A DNA stretch of 64,000 nt from Microbacterium sp. M28 (lineage in GTDB: Bacteria > Actinomycetota > Actinomycetes > Actinomycetales > Microbacteriaceae): positions 1,922,001 to 1,986,000 of the forward strand of contig NZ_CP107546.1 in assembly GCF_025836995.1 (NCBI RefSeq), written 5' to 3'. A program made the position numbers and the translations under genes. The notes beneath the pieces were generated by a model, which worked only from the letters and a program-made list of their open reading frames with translations, was not told the origin of the DNA and did no database searches. Positions 1 to 7,850 of the stretch are shown piece after piece; position 1 is the first letter of the stretch; every line of letters begins with the position of its first letter.

Positions 1-534
1 GTACCGCCCGGACAGGAAAGCCCCGCGGTCGATGACCATGTCGATCTCGTCAGCGCCGGCCGCCACGGCCTCGGCGGTGTCCGCGAGCTTGATCTCCAGC
101 GACGAGCGGCCGCTGGGGAACGCGGTGGCGACGGCCGCGACCGAGATCTTCCCGTCGTCCGGATCGCCGTGCAGGCCGCCGAGAGCCTCGACCGCGTACG
201 GAACCATGTCGCCGTACACGCAGACCGCGGCGACCAGCGGGGTCGACGGGTCGGCGGCATCGGGCGTCTTGGCCTTGGCGACCAGTGATCGCACCTTGCC
301 CGGGGTGTCCGCCCCCTCGAGCGTGGTGAGGTCGATCAGCGAGATGATCTTGTCGAGCGCCCACGCCTTGGACGTGGTCTTGATCGAACGGGTGCCGAGT
401 CCGGCGGCCCGCTGCTCGAGTCCGACGGCGTCGACGCCGGGCAGCCCGTGCAGGAAGCGGCGCAGCGTCGCATCGTCCGGGTCACCGCCCAGCACGTCCA
501 CCGCAGACCTGCGGGTGAGTTCCTTCGTGGTCAC
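1..534 (-). CDS. deoC: Deoxyribose-phosphate aldolase, C-terminal part outside window
   Basis: This cytosolic class I aldolase cleaves 2-deoxyribose 5-phosphate to acetaldehyde and glyceraldehyde 3-phosphate in deoxynucleoside catabolism. The visible 178 residues contain the family stretches KTTSKAWALDKIISLIDLT (about residues 47-65), VCVYGDMV and, at the cut end, EIDMVIDRGAF. The catalytic Schiff-base lysine lies beyond the edge. It is the longer actinobacterial form with an N-terminal extension. The GTG start overlaps the stop of the upstream SorC-type regulator by four bases (GTGA), so the two genes are one transcript. The regulator probably responds to deoxyribose 5-phosphate or a related sugar phosphate; that is inference from the pairing. 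Confidence 0.93.
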   Translation of the reverse strand, partial: MTTKELTRRSAVDVLGGDPDDATLRRFLHGLPGVDAVGLEQRAAGLGTRSIKTTSKAWALDKIISLIDLTTLEGADTPGKVRSLVAKAKTPDAADPSTPLVAAVCVYGDMVPYAVEALGGLHGDPDDGKISVAAVATAFPSGRSSLEIKLADTAEAVAAGADEIDMVIDRGAFLSGRY

Positions 535-1466
535 TGTTCCTCCAACAATGCTCTGGCTGTGGGCTCGTCGGTCACCAGGACGCGGCACAGGCCGCTGGTC
601 ACGACTGTACGCGCGATGTCGTGCTTGGCGGCACCGGCGGTGACGAAGACGGTTCGGTCCGCGGCGCGCAGCCGCTCGAGCGACACGCCGACCGTGCGCG
701 CGTCGAGTTCGGGGTCGACGACGTTGCCGTCCGCGTCGACGTATCGTCCCAGTACGTCGCCCACGGCGCCGCGGCGTGCGAGCTCGGCGACGTCGTCGAC
801 GTCGAGGTACCCGTTCTCGACGTGCGCGGACGTGCGGTCGCACGGGCCGGCGCTGAACAGGAATGCGTTCGCGTTCGCGGCCTGCTCCAGCACACCCGCG
901 ACGGTGCGGTCGGATTCGATCGCACGTTTGGTCTCGAGGCGCTCCAGGATCGCGGGGCTCGGCAGCAGCGCTACCTGTCCGGCGGCGCGCTGGGCGATCG
1001 TCGCCGCCAGCTGGGCGGCTCCCCCGGATCGGCGGCTCAGGCTCACGCCCCCGTTGAGCTGCACGACGGTGACGCCGTGCGCCCACCCGTCGACAAGCGC
1101 TTCGGCCACAGCCGTGAGCGTGCGCCCCCAACTGACCCCGAGGATCCGCGGCACCGGCCGAAGCGCGGCCAGGTGATCGGCGGCGCCCTGGGCGACGCGC
1201 TCGAGCGTGGTCGCGTCGTCGTCTGCGGCGGGTACCACGACGGCGTCAGCCAGTCCGAAGCGCTCGGTCAGCTGGCGCTCGATGCCCAGACGCCTCGCTC
1301 GAGGATGCACGATCTCGATGCGGACGATGCCGCGTTCACGCGCCTGCGTCAGCAACCGGCCGACCTTCCAGCGCGAGATCTTCAGGATGCCGCCGATCTC
1401 GTCCTGGGTCTTGCTCTCGTCGTAGTAGAGCTCGGCGACTCGCACGGTGAGCAGATCGTCGTCCAC
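531..1466 (-). CDS. SorC/DeoR-type sugar-responsive transcriptional regulator
   Basis: A 311-residue regulator. Residues about 20-45 form a helix-turn-helix (QDEIGGILKISRWKVGRLL), followed by the SorC sugar-phosphate-binding domain, an ISOCOT-like fold with GVSWGRTL near residue 109 and a C-terminal ARALLEE. The GTG start at 1466 is preceded by GGGAGG, and a TACGCT -10 lies 21 nt upstream. It is co-transcribed with deoC (GTGA overlap) and is most likely its local repressor, by analogy with DeoR/SorC regulators of deoxyribose catabolism. The ligand cannot be read from sequence. Confidence 0.88.
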   Translation of the reverse strand: MDDDLLTVRVAELYYDESKTQDEIGGILKISRWKVGRLLTQARERGIVRIEIVHPRARRLGIERQLTERFGLADAVVVPAADDDATTLERVAQGAADHLAALRPVPRILGVSWGRTLTAVAEALVDGWAHGVTVVQLNGGVSLSRRSGGAAQLAATIAQRAAGQVALLPSPAILERLETKRAIESDRTVAGVLEQAANANAFLFSAGPCDRTSAHVENGYLDVDDVAELARRGAVGDVLGRYVDADGNVVDPELDARTVGVSLERLRAADRTVFVTAGAAKHDIARTVVTSGLCRVLVTDEPTARALLEEQ

Positions 1467-1486
1467 GGCATCCTCCCTTCGTCTCC

Positions 1487-1492
1487 AGCGTA
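1487..1492 (-). promoter_or_regulatory. -10 element (TACGCT) of the SorC-regulator/deoC operon
   Basis: TACGCT on the minus strand lies 21 nt before the GTG start, leaving a short leader that holds the GGGAGG ribosome-binding site. No clear -35 hexamer was found. Confidence 0.45.
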
Positions 1493-1575
1493 GCGAGCGA
1501 ACGACGCATGCGCACTCGAGTGCGCATATGAGCAGGAGCAGGAGGTCCGGCCGCGCATCCGCAGTCCACCGACGA

Positions 1576-1616
1576 CGAAGAGGGCGACCCGGCGGGATGC
1601 CGGGTCGCCCTCTTCG
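1576..1616 (-). terminator. Hairpin terminator of the clpP operon
   Basis: An 18-bp perfect stem (1576-1593 with 1599-1616) and a 5-nt loop lie 14 nt after the clpP2 stop. No U-run follows, which is common in this G+C-rich genome. It separates the clpP genes from the downstream regulator/deoC pair. Confidence 0.75.
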
Positions 1617-1629
1617 GATGAACGGATGC

Positions 1630-2271
1630 TCAGACGCGCTTGCGCGTCGTGAGCACCTGGTCGACGATGCCGTACGCGAGAGCCTCGCTCGCCGAAAGGA
1701 TGTTGTCGCGATCGATGTCGCGGTTCACCTTCTCGACCGGCTGGCCGGTGTGCCTGGCCATGGTCTCCTCGAGCCAGGTGCGCATGCGGAGGATCTCCGC
1801 CGCCTGGATCTCGATGTCGGATGCCTGACCGTGCCCGGCCTCGCCCATCGCCGGCTGGTGCATGAGCACGCGGGCGTTGGGCAGCGCGAGACGCTTGCCC
1901 GGCGCACCGGCGGCGAGCAGCACGGATGCCGCCGATGCCGCCTGGCCGAGCACCACGGTCTGGATCTGCGGCGCGACGTACTGCATCGTGTCGTAGATCG
2001 CCGTCATGGCGGTGAACGAGCCACCGGGCGAGTTGATGTACATCGTGATGTCGCGCTCGGCGTCCTGGCTCTCGAGCACCAGGAGCTGAGCCATGACGTC
2101 GTCGGCCGAGGCGTCGTCGACCTGCACGCCGAGGAAGATCACACGGTCTTCGAACAGCTTGTTGTACGGGTCCTGACGCTTGAAGCCATAGGCGGTGCGC
2201 TCCTCGAATTGCGGGAGGACGTAGCGGCTGGAGGGCAGGTTGCCTGCGGACTGGAAGGTGGGGGTGTACAT
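1630..2271 (-). CDS. clpP2: ATP-dependent Clp protease proteolytic subunit 2
   Basis: This serine peptidase subunit of the Clp protease degrades unfolded substrates in the cytosol when coupled to ClpX or ClpC. The catalytic triad is visible: Ser113 in GQAASAAS, His138 in LMHQP and Asp189 in DRDN. The 213-residue length and N-terminal extension (FEERTAYGFKRQDPYNKLFEDR) are those of the actinobacterial ClpP2 paralogue. The gene follows clpP1 by 20 nt and ends at a strong hairpin. In actinobacteria ClpP1 and ClpP2 form a mixed two-ring tetradecamer. No clpX follows here, although it does in mycobacteria after a short interval. Confidence 0.95.
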   Translation of the reverse strand: MYTPTFQSAGNLPSSRYVLPQFEERTAYGFKRQDPYNKLFEDRVIFLGVQVDDASADDVMAQLLVLESQDAERDITMYINSPGGSFTAMTAIYDTMQYVAPQIQTVVLGQAASAASVLLAAGAPGKRLALPNARVLMHQPAMGEAGHGQASDIEIQAAEILRMRTWLEETMARHTGQPVEKVNRDIDRDNILSASEALAYGIVDQVLTTRKRV

Positions 2272-2291
2272 GGTGATCCTTCGCTTTCCGC

Positions 2292-2888
2292 TTACTTGGT
2301 GTCCTGGTCGGTTCCGCCGCCGCCGACGACGTCGGTCGCGGACTCGCGGATGTGGTCCACGAAACCGTACTCGAGCGCCTCTTCGGCCGTGAACCAGCGG
2401 TCGCGGTCACCGTCGGCGTTGATCTGCTCGACGGACTTGCCCGTCTGCGCGGCGGTGATCTCGGCGAGGCGCTTCTTCATCGACAGAATGAGCTGCGCCT
2501 GGGTCTGGATGTCGCTCGCGGTGCCGCCGAAGCCGCCGTGCGGCTGGTGCAGCAGCACACGGGCGTTGGGGGTGATGTACCGCTTGCCCTTGGTGCCGGC
2601 GGTCAGCAGGAGCTGTCCCATCGATGCCGCCATGCCGATGCCGACCGTGACGATGTCGTTCGGCACGAACTGCATCGTGTCGTAGATCGCCATGCCAGCG
2701 GTGATCGAGCCACCGGGCGAGTTGACGTAGAGGTAGATGTCCTTCTCAGAGTCCTCCGCGGCGAGAAGAAGGATCTTCGCGCAGATCTCGTTGGCGTTCT
2801 CGTCGCGCACCTCTGATCCGAGCCAGATGATGCGGTCCTTCAGCAGCCTGTCGAAGACGCTCGTCGCGACAAGGGGTTCTGCAGCCAT
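2292..2888 (-). CDS. clpP1: ATP-dependent Clp protease proteolytic subunit 1
   Basis: This is the first of the two Clp protease core subunits. From the chosen start it has 198 residues, with Ser89 in GMAAS, His114 in LLHQP and Asp163 in DGDRDRW as the catalytic triad. The frame stays open 48 nt further upstream, but the internal ATG at 2888 (MAAEPLV) follows AGGAG at a 6-nt spacing and gives the normal family N terminus, so it is preferred. It is followed closely by clpP2 in one operon. Confidence 0.94.
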   Translation of the reverse strand: MAAEPLVATSVFDRLLKDRIIWLGSEVRDENANEICAKILLLAAEDSEKDIYLYVNSPGGSITAGMAIYDTMQFVPNDIVTVGIGMAASMGQLLLTAGTKGKRYITPNARVLLHQPHGGFGGTASDIQTQAQLILSMKKRLAEITAAQTGKSVEQINADGDRDRWFTAEEALEYGFVDHIRESATDVVGGGGTDQDTK

Positions 2889-2969
2889 TTCAGCTCCTGT
2901 TTCCGTGTTCGGTGATTTCGAATCTACCGGCGACAACGCGGCACTCAGGTCGTGTTCGCCGTCGGCATA

Positions 2970-3464
2970 TCAGGTGTCGCGGTCGGCGATCTCCTGCGCG
3001 TACGCGGTCATCGAACGGTGATATCTCGGCAGATGCGGGATCAACGCCAGCAGGGCGACCGACAAGCCGCGTGCCGGTGCACCGGCACTGGCGAGCACGA
3101 GGGCGTGCACGACCGCGACGGCCTCGCGGTACGACGAGTCGGGATGCTCCTGCGTCTCTGCTTCGATCAGGGCCAGCGCCTCGTCGAACGCGCCGATGTT
3201 GCGCAGCGAACTGGCCAGCTGGATCACGGCCTGCGGCCGATGCTCCTCGTCGAGGCCGAGCGCGAGCGCACGTCGGTACAGCGCGACGGCCTCCGCCTCG
3301 CGTCCTGCCGAGTCCCTGGCACCTGCACGCTCGAACTCGGCCCTGCCGTCGTCCGGCCCGCGTTCGGCGGCGAGGGCATCGATGCGAGCCACGACGTCGC
3401 CGTCGACGATCTCACCGCTCGCCGCAGCCCAGACCGCGTCGATGCGTTCCTCCCAGGTGTCCAC
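2970..3464 (-). CDS. Tetratricopeptide-repeat protein
   Basis: A 164-residue all-helical soluble protein with TPR-like repeats (for example ALYRRALALGLDEEHRPQA and SSLRNIGAFDEALALIE). It resembles the actinobacterial tetratricopeptide family often found near clp or tig genes. The GTG start at 3464 follows GAGGAG. It has no signal peptide or catalytic motif. TPR modules usually mediate protein-protein contact. Its position between trigger factor and ClpP makes a protein-quality-control role plausible, but nothing in the sequence proves it. Confidence 0.8.
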   Translation of the reverse strand: MDTWEERIDAVWAAASGEIVDGDVVARIDALAAERGPDDGRAEFERAGARDSAGREAEAVALYRRALALGLDEEHRPQAVIQLASSLRNIGAFDEALALIEAETQEHPDSSYREAVAVVHALVLASAGAPARGLSVALLALIPHLPRYHRSMTAYAQEIADRDT

Positions 3465-3479
3465 AGATCTCCTCTCACG

Positions 3480-3513
3480 CGAGAAGGCGGATGCCGAAGC
3501 ATCCGCCTTCTCG
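3480..3513 (-). terminator. Terminator of tig
   Basis: A perfect 15-bp stem (3480-3494 with 3499-3513) has a TTCG loop on the transcribed strand. It starts about 18 nt past the tig stop. Confidence 0.85.
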
Positions 3514-3530
3514 TCAGTATCGCGCCGCGA

Positions 3531-5030
3531 TCACTCGGCCTTCTCGGCCTCGTCCTTCTTGGCGGCGGGCTTCTTTGCCGGAGCCTTCTTGGCGGCCGGC
3601 TTCTTGGCGGCCGGCTTCTCAGCCTCGGCCTCGTCCGACTCGGCCTTGTCCGCCTTCTTGGCCGGAGCCTTCTTGGCGGCCGGCTTCTTGGCGGGAGCCT
3701 TCTTGGCCGACTTCTCCTCGGCGGGAGCCTCGGCCTCTGCCTCGTCCTCGTCGTCGACGGCGATGAAGTCGCTCAGATCGACCGCCTTGCCGTTGGTGTC
3801 GACGACCGAGACCTTGCCGAGTGCGATGGCGAGCGCCTTGTTGCGGGCGACCTCGCCGACGAGCGCGGGGATCTGGTTCGACGACTGCAGAGCCTCGACG
3901 AACTCCTGCGGAGCCATGCCGTACTGCGCTGCCGACTGGATCAGGTACTGGGTGAGCTCGTCCTGCGAGACCTGCACGTCCGCCTGCTCGGCGATGGTGT
4001 CGAGCAGGACCTGCGTGCGGAACTGCTTCTCGCTCGCCTCGGTGACCTCGGCGCGGTGCTCGTCGTCCTCGAGACGGTTCTCGGACTCGAGGTGGTTGTG
4101 CACCTCGTCCTCGATGAGCTGCGGCGGGACGGGGATCTCGATCTTCTCGAGCAGCGCCTCGACGAGCTTGTCGCGCGCGGCCGAGCCCTGCGTGAAGACG
4201 CCCTGCTGGTTGACGCGCTCGGCGACGCTCTCGCGGAGCTCGGCGATGGTGTCGAACTCGCTCGCGATCTGCGCGAAGTCGTCGTCGGCCTCGGGGAGCT
4301 CGCGCTCCTTGACGGCCTTCACCGTCACGGAGACCTCGGCTTCGCTGCCGGCGTGGTCGCCGCCGACGAGCTTGGAACGGAACGTGGTGTCCTCGCCGGC
4401 CGTGAGCGACTCGATCGCGTCGTCGATGCCCTCGAGCAGCTCACCGGAGCCGACCTCGTACGACACGCCCTCTGCGCGGTCGATCTCGGCGCCGTCGATC
4501 GTGGCGACGAGGTCCAGCTCGACGAAGTCGCCCTTGGCTGCCGGACGGTCGACCGGGATCAGCGTGCCGAAGCGGGCACGCAGACGGTCGAGCTCCTCGT
4601 CGACGGCGGCCTCATCGGTCTCGACGGCGTCGACGGTCAGGGTGATGCCGTCGAAGGACGGGATCTCGATCTCTGGGCGGACGTCGACCTCGATGTCGAC
4701 GAGCAGGTCGCCCGAGAAGTCCTTGTCGCTCGGCCACTCGATGATCTCGGCGGACGGGCGTCCGACGATGCGGATCTTGTGCTCGGTGGCTGCGGCGCGG
4801 AAGAAGCCGTCCAGGCCCTCGTTCACGGCGTGCTCGATGACGGCGCCGCGGCCGACGCGCTGGTCGATGATCGGCGCGGGGACCTTGCCCTTGCGGAAGC
4901 CGGGGATCTGCACGTCCTGAGCGATGTGCTCGTACGCGTGCGCGATGCTGGGCTTGAGGTCCTCGGGGGTGACCGTGATGCTGAGCTTGACCCGGGTCGG
5001 GGTCAGCTTCTCGACGGTGCTGTTCGCCAT
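3531..5030 (-). CDS. tig: Trigger factor, ribosome-associated chaperone and prolyl isomerase
   Basis: A 499-residue chaperone that binds nascent chains at the ribosome exit tunnel. The ribosome-docking signature (GFRKGKVP, residues about 43-50) is present, followed by the FKBP-like PPIase domain and the helical C-terminal domain. The last ~75 residues are a low-complexity tail of [12 protein letters not shown] repeats mixed with acidic stretches, well beyond the core family length of about 430. The frame continues upstream through the tRNA-Pro gene. The ATG at 5030 (MANSTVEKL), with AAGGAG upstream, is the true start. Confidence 0.96.
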   Translation of the reverse strand: MANSTVEKLTPTRVKLSITVTPEDLKPSIAHAYEHIAQDVQIPGFRKGKVPAPIIDQRVGRGAVIEHAVNEGLDGFFRAAATEHKIRIVGRPSAEIIEWPSDKDFSGDLLVDIEVDVRPEIEIPSFDGITLTVDAVETDEAAVDEELDRLRARFGTLIPVDRPAAKGDFVELDLVATIDGAEIDRAEGVSYEVGSGELLEGIDDAIESLTAGEDTTFRSKLVGGDHAGSEAEVSVTVKAVKERELPEADDDFAQIASEFDTIAELRESVAERVNQQGVFTQGSAARDKLVEALLEKIEIPVPPQLIEDEVHNHLESENRLEDDEHRAEVTEASEKQFRTQVLLDTIAEQADVQVSQDELTQYLIQSAAQYGMAPQEFVEALQSSNQIPALVGEVARNKALAIALGKVSVVDTNGKAVDLSDFIAVDDEDEAEAEAPAEEKSAKKAPAKKPAAKKAPAKKADKAESDEAEAEKPAAKKPAAKKAPAKKPAAKKDEAEKAE

Positions 5031-5091
5031 GCTGGTGTGTTCTCCTTGTGGTTCCCGCGCGGGAGCGCGGCGTGAAGCGTGTGGGACAGAG

Positions 5092-5165
5092 TCGGGGCGA
5101 CAGGATTTGAACCTGCGACCTCCCGCTCCCAAAGCGGGCGCTCTACCAAGCTGAGCTACGCCCCG
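5092..5165 (-). tRNA. tRNA-Pro (anticodon TGG)
   Basis: A 74-nt cloverleaf on the minus strand. The acceptor stem is CGGGGCG/CGCCCCG with discriminator A, the anticodon loop is TTTGGGA, and the T-arm contains GTTCAAATC. The CCA end is not encoded. A TAGACT -10 lies at 5196-5201. Confidence 0.96.
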
Positions 5166-5195
5166 GGGAATCCGCACGCAGATTCAGCCCTAGGA

Positions 5196-5201
5196 AGTCT
5201 A
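5196..5201 (-). promoter_or_regulatory. -10 element (TAGACT) of tRNA-Pro
   Basis: TAGACT on the minus strand lies 31 nt before the mature tRNA 5' end. The same hexamer occurs before uvrA, moaB and ctaC. Confidence 0.4.
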
Positions 5202-5229
5202 ACGGACAAGAGCGGTCCGAACTGTCCGC

Positions 5230-5235
5230 TATGCT
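5230..5235 (+). promoter_or_regulatory. -10 element (TATGCT) of tRNA-Gly
   Basis: TATGCT lies 39 nt before the mature tRNA-Gly end. The -35 is not convincing. Confidence 0.35.
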
Positions 5236-5274
5236 TGACGAGTCGGTTCACGACCCGCCAGCCGGGCCGGATCC

Positions 5275-5348
5275 GGGGCTGTAGCTTAATGGTAAAGCCT
5301 CTGTCTTCCAAACAGATGACGCGAGTTCGATTCTCGTCAGCCCCTCCA
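5275..5348 (+). tRNA. tRNA-Gly (anticodon TCC), CCA encoded
   Basis: The acceptor stem is GGGGCTG (5275-5281) with CAGCCCC (5338-5344), the discriminator is T5345, and CCA is encoded at 5346-5348. The anticodon arm is TCTGT-CTTCCAA-ACAGA, giving TCC. The T-loop is GTTCGATTC. It lies divergent to tRNA-Pro. Confidence 0.96.
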
Positions 5349-5375
5349 CTCCTCCACTCGTCGTTAGGGGTAGCT

Positions 5376-6563
5376 GTGACCGGGCAGCCCCACGATGGCG
5401 ACCACGAGCTCCCCTCGACGTTCTCGAGTCCACCGCCGCCTGTTCGGGCGCGTTCTCGTGTGCGCCGACGGGTCCTGTGGGGCCTCCTCGGCGGAGTCCT
5501 GATCGTCGCCGGGTGCGCGGCAGTCCACATCCTGGCGAACCTTCAGTACGACGACGCGCTCGATGCATTCGAGGATGCCGAGGTCATCGCCGAGGAACAG
5601 CGCGACGAACTCGCCGTCGCCGCCGACGAACTCGCTGCCGACGCGGATGCCGCGAACACCGTCGTCGCTTCCGACAGCGGAACGCTGATGGCCGCCGACG
5701 TACGGGCGGAGCTGGACGAATCGCTGGCGGCTGTGCAGCCGGTCACGGATGAGGTCGCCGCGGCATCCGCTGAGCGCTTCCCCGACCCGGGGTCGAAGCC
5801 GACGTGGCCGTGGGAGCTGTTCGCCGAACGCGCACGCCTGGACGAGGAGACGGCGACTCTGGAGGGTCGCGCGGACGATTTCGCGAGCGTCAATCAGGAC
5901 GTGACGGCCGCCTCCGCGTCCGTCGAGGAATCCGCCCTCGCGGCGGTGCGTGCAGCGGCGGACGCGGCACCCGACCTCGAAGCCGCCCACGTCAACGCAC
6001 GCAATCCCGAGATCGTCGCCCTGCGCCGCGCGGCCGAGCACGCCGCAGGCGTCGAGCGGCTCGATGACGAAGCGGCGGCGCGCTACACGCTGCTGGAATC
6101 CGCGGCCGCCGACCTGCTCGAGAGCGAAGCGGCGGAACTGGCAGAGAAGGCCGGCCCGCTCAACGGTGCCCGCGTGGAGATCGAGGCCTTCGCTCGCAGC
6201 CTGGCACCCGGCGTGCTGCTCGACTTCGACTGGGCCCCGACGGTCCCCGGGTATGACGGACCGTCGTACGGCGGCTGGACGACCTGGTGGTACGGCGACC
6301 CCGGCTACTCCACGATCGCGCTGTCGGACTACATCGCGGAGTCGTGGCCTGCTGAGTGGGCGAAGGCACTCGTCGCGCACGAGGTCGGGCACGCCATCAG
6401 CGTCAAATGCGAGGCGCTGTACGACTCCTCCGATCAGGACACGATCGAGGCGTGGGCCACCGCCTGGGCCATCAGCATGGGATTCACCGATCGCGCGAAC
6501 GGCACGGACGTCTACGGCGCGCCGTCTCAGGCGATGATCGACGCGGCAGCCGGCTGCCGCTGA
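5376..6563 (+). CDS. Membrane-anchored protein with an HExxH (gluzincin-like) motif
   Basis: A 395-residue protein of unrecognised family. A proline-rich cytosolic N terminus is followed by one membrane anchor (residues about 33-54). A long Ala/Glu-rich, probably helical or coiled-coil stalk (about 58-270) leads to a compact C-terminal domain rich in Trp/Tyr. That domain contains HEVGH at residues 335-339 and Glu358 nineteen residues later (TIEAWATAW). This matches the HExxH...E zinc-ligand spacing of gluzincin peptidases, so an extracellular zinc peptidase is possible. GTG at 5376 was chosen because AGGGG lies just upstream; the frame itself runs back through the tRNA. Substrate and role are unknown. 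Confidence 0.72.
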   Translation: MTGQPHDGDHELPSTFSSPPPPVRARSRVRRRVLWGLLGGVLIVAGCAAVHILANLQYDDALDAFEDAEVIAEEQRDELAVAADELAADADAANTVVASDSGTLMAADVRAELDESLAAVQPVTDEVAAASAERFPDPGSKPTWPWELFAERARLDEETATLEGRADDFASVNQDVTAASASVEESALAAVRAAADAAPDLEAAHVNARNPEIVALRRAAEHAAGVERLDDEAAARYTLLESAAADLLESEAAELAEKAGPLNGARVEIEAFARSLAPGVLLDFDWAPTVPGYDGPSYGGWTTWWYGDPGYSTIALSDYIAESWPAEWAKALVAHEVGHAISVKCEALYDSSDQDTIEAWATAWAISMGFTDRANGTDVYGAPSQAMIDAAAGCR

Positions 6564-6601
6564 CTGGCGATATTCCGGTATCCAATTCGCCCGAAGCGGA
6601 T

Positions 6602-6607
6602 TACGCT
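6602..6607 (+). promoter_or_regulatory. -10 element (TACGCT) before the SipW-type locus
   Basis: TACGCT lies in the 95-nt gap between the HExxH protein and the first small exported protein. It leaves a leader of about 45 nt ending in GGAGAGGG. Confidence 0.45.
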
Positions 6608-6658
6608 TGCGCGGAAGAGGACGGGCGCGCCCCAGGCGTCCGACGGAGAGGGTCACTC

Positions 6659-7210
6659 ATGAACACCACCGTTGTCCGGTCAGCCCATTCACGGCGAACG
6701 AAGATCTACGCGGTCCTGGCGGGAGGACTCGTCCTCGGTGTCGGCACCGCCGTGACGCTCGCCGCCTGGAACGATTCGGAGTTCGCCAGCGTCGATTTCG
6801 CAGCGGGCTCCTTCGTCTTCCAAGGTTCGACCGACGGCACCACGTTCGCGGACCACGCGTCCGAGGCGGGCGCCGCCGAGCTCACGTTCACCGCGCCTTT
6901 CGACAACCTCAGCCCGGACGACGTCGTCTACGCACCGTTCGCGTTGCGACTCGAAGCATCGACCCCTGCGGATCTCACGTCGATCGCTCCCGTGGTGACG
7001 GGCACGCTCAGCGGGGACCTGGCGTTCGCAGCCGTCGAGACCACGGCCTTCGGCTGCGATGCGACCTCCTTCGCCGCGGGCACGGCCGTGCCTACGACGA
7101 TCACCGGTGGCGAGACCGTCAACCTCTGCCTCCAGGTGACCGCCGGTCCCGACATCGAGCAGGGTGGGACGGGCACCGCCGTATGGCAGTGGAACGCCGT
7201 CTCGCAGTAA
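6659..7210 (+). CDS. Small exported protein with a SipW-type (alternate) signal peptide
   Basis: A 183-residue protein. The N terminus has basic residues, a hydrophobic segment (about 17-38) and the AAWNDSEFAS stretch that marks SipW-dependent signal peptides (TasA/camelysin-like family). The rest is a predicted beta-rich domain with two cysteines (FGCDATS and NLCLQV). The ATG at 6659 follows GGAGAGGG. It is the first gene of a four-gene locus with a matching Ser/His signal peptidase, so it is probably cleaved by that enzyme and released or assembled outside the cell. Fibre formation as for TasA is inference only. Confidence 0.82.
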   Translation: MNTTVVRSAHSRRTKIYAVLAGGLVLGVGTAVTLAAWNDSEFASVDFAAGSFVFQGSTDGTTFADHASEAGAAELTFTAPFDNLSPDDVVYAPFALRLEASTPADLTSIAPVVTGTLSGDLAFAAVETTAFGCDATSFAAGTAVPTTITGGETVNLCLQVTAGPDIEQGGTGTAVWQWNAVSQ

Positions 7211-7215
7211 GTCGG

Positions 7216-7845
7216 ATGGAGCAGAGCCGACGCCGAACGCGTACCGCGCGTCGTCGTCTGCAGTCGCTGCGGATCCGCGCGATGCTTGCTGGGGCGCTCG
7301 TGCTGGGCGTGGGAGGCTCAGCGACCCTCGCAGCCTGGACCGACCAGGAGCTCGCGTCGACGGCGGTGACGGCAGGGACGTTCTCGCTCGCCTCCCGCAC
7401 GGCGACGTCCGACCCGTTCCTCTCGCATGGAGGCGGTTCCGAGGGAACCGCATCCATGAGCTTCAACGCGACCGGACTGTATCCGGGTCAGATCCGATCC
7501 GCCTGGATACAGATCCAGAACACGGGCTCAGTGCCGGGCTCCGTCAACCTGACCGCGGTGAATGTGGCCGCTTCAGGTACAGCGAGCACGACGCTCAGCG
7601 AAGCGATCCAGGTCCGTTACGTTCCCGTCGCGGCGCCCGGCGACATGAGCACGTGCACGACGAACACCGCGGGCGGAACCTTGGTGACCGGCCTCGCGAG
7701 CCTCCCGAGTCTGACGCCGATCACCGTCGCGGCGGGAGCGACGGTCGGATACTGCATGGTGCTGACACTTCCGAGCACGGCGCCGAGCGGCGCCCAGGGC
7801 GGATCCGCCATCCCGACGTGGACGTTCACCGGGACGACCGGGTGA
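7216..7845 (+). CDS. Second small exported protein with a SipW-type signal peptide
   Basis: A 209-residue protein with an Arg-rich N terminus, a hydrophobic segment (about 22-42) and the AAWTDQELASTAVTAGTFSL signature, closely parallel to the preceding gene. The mature part is Ser/Thr/Gly-rich and likely beta-sandwich, with a camelysin-like IQIQNTGSVPG stretch. It starts 5 nt after the previous stop, and no strong ribosome-binding site is visible, so translation is probably coupled. Its stop overlaps a possible GTG start of the signal peptidase gene. An in-frame ATG at 7183, inside the previous gene, is a less likely start. Confidence 0.8.
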   Translation: MEQSRRRTRTARRRLQSLRIRAMLAGALVLGVGGSATLAAWTDQELASTAVTAGTFSLASRTATSDPFLSHGGGSEGTASMSFNATGLYPGQIRSAWIQIQNTGSVPGSVNLTAVNVAASGTASTTLSEAIQVRYVPVAAPGDMSTCTTNTAGGTLVTGLASLPSLTPITVAAGATVGYCMVLTLPSTAPSGAQGGSAIPTWTFTGTTG

Positions 7846-7850
7846 CGCGG

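Noticed and set aside
3541..3735. Short tandem repeats of GCCGGCTTCTTGGC type as a CRISPR or regulatory repeat
   Set aside because: They are codon-level repeats encoding the KKPAAKK tail of trigger factor, without spacers.
2952..5075. A 707-codon plus-strand frame across trigger factor
   Set aside because: Shadow of tig and the TPR gene, with low-complexity Leu/Gly repeats that mirror the KKAPAKK tail.
5028..5177. An N-terminal extension of trigger factor by 49 residues
   Set aside because: It would translate the tRNA-Pro gene. The ATG at 5030 has a ribosome-binding site and gives the family start.
5092..5348. The tRNA pair as an integration site for a mobile element
   Set aside because: No integrase, no repeated tRNA 3' end and no foreign genes were seen on either side.
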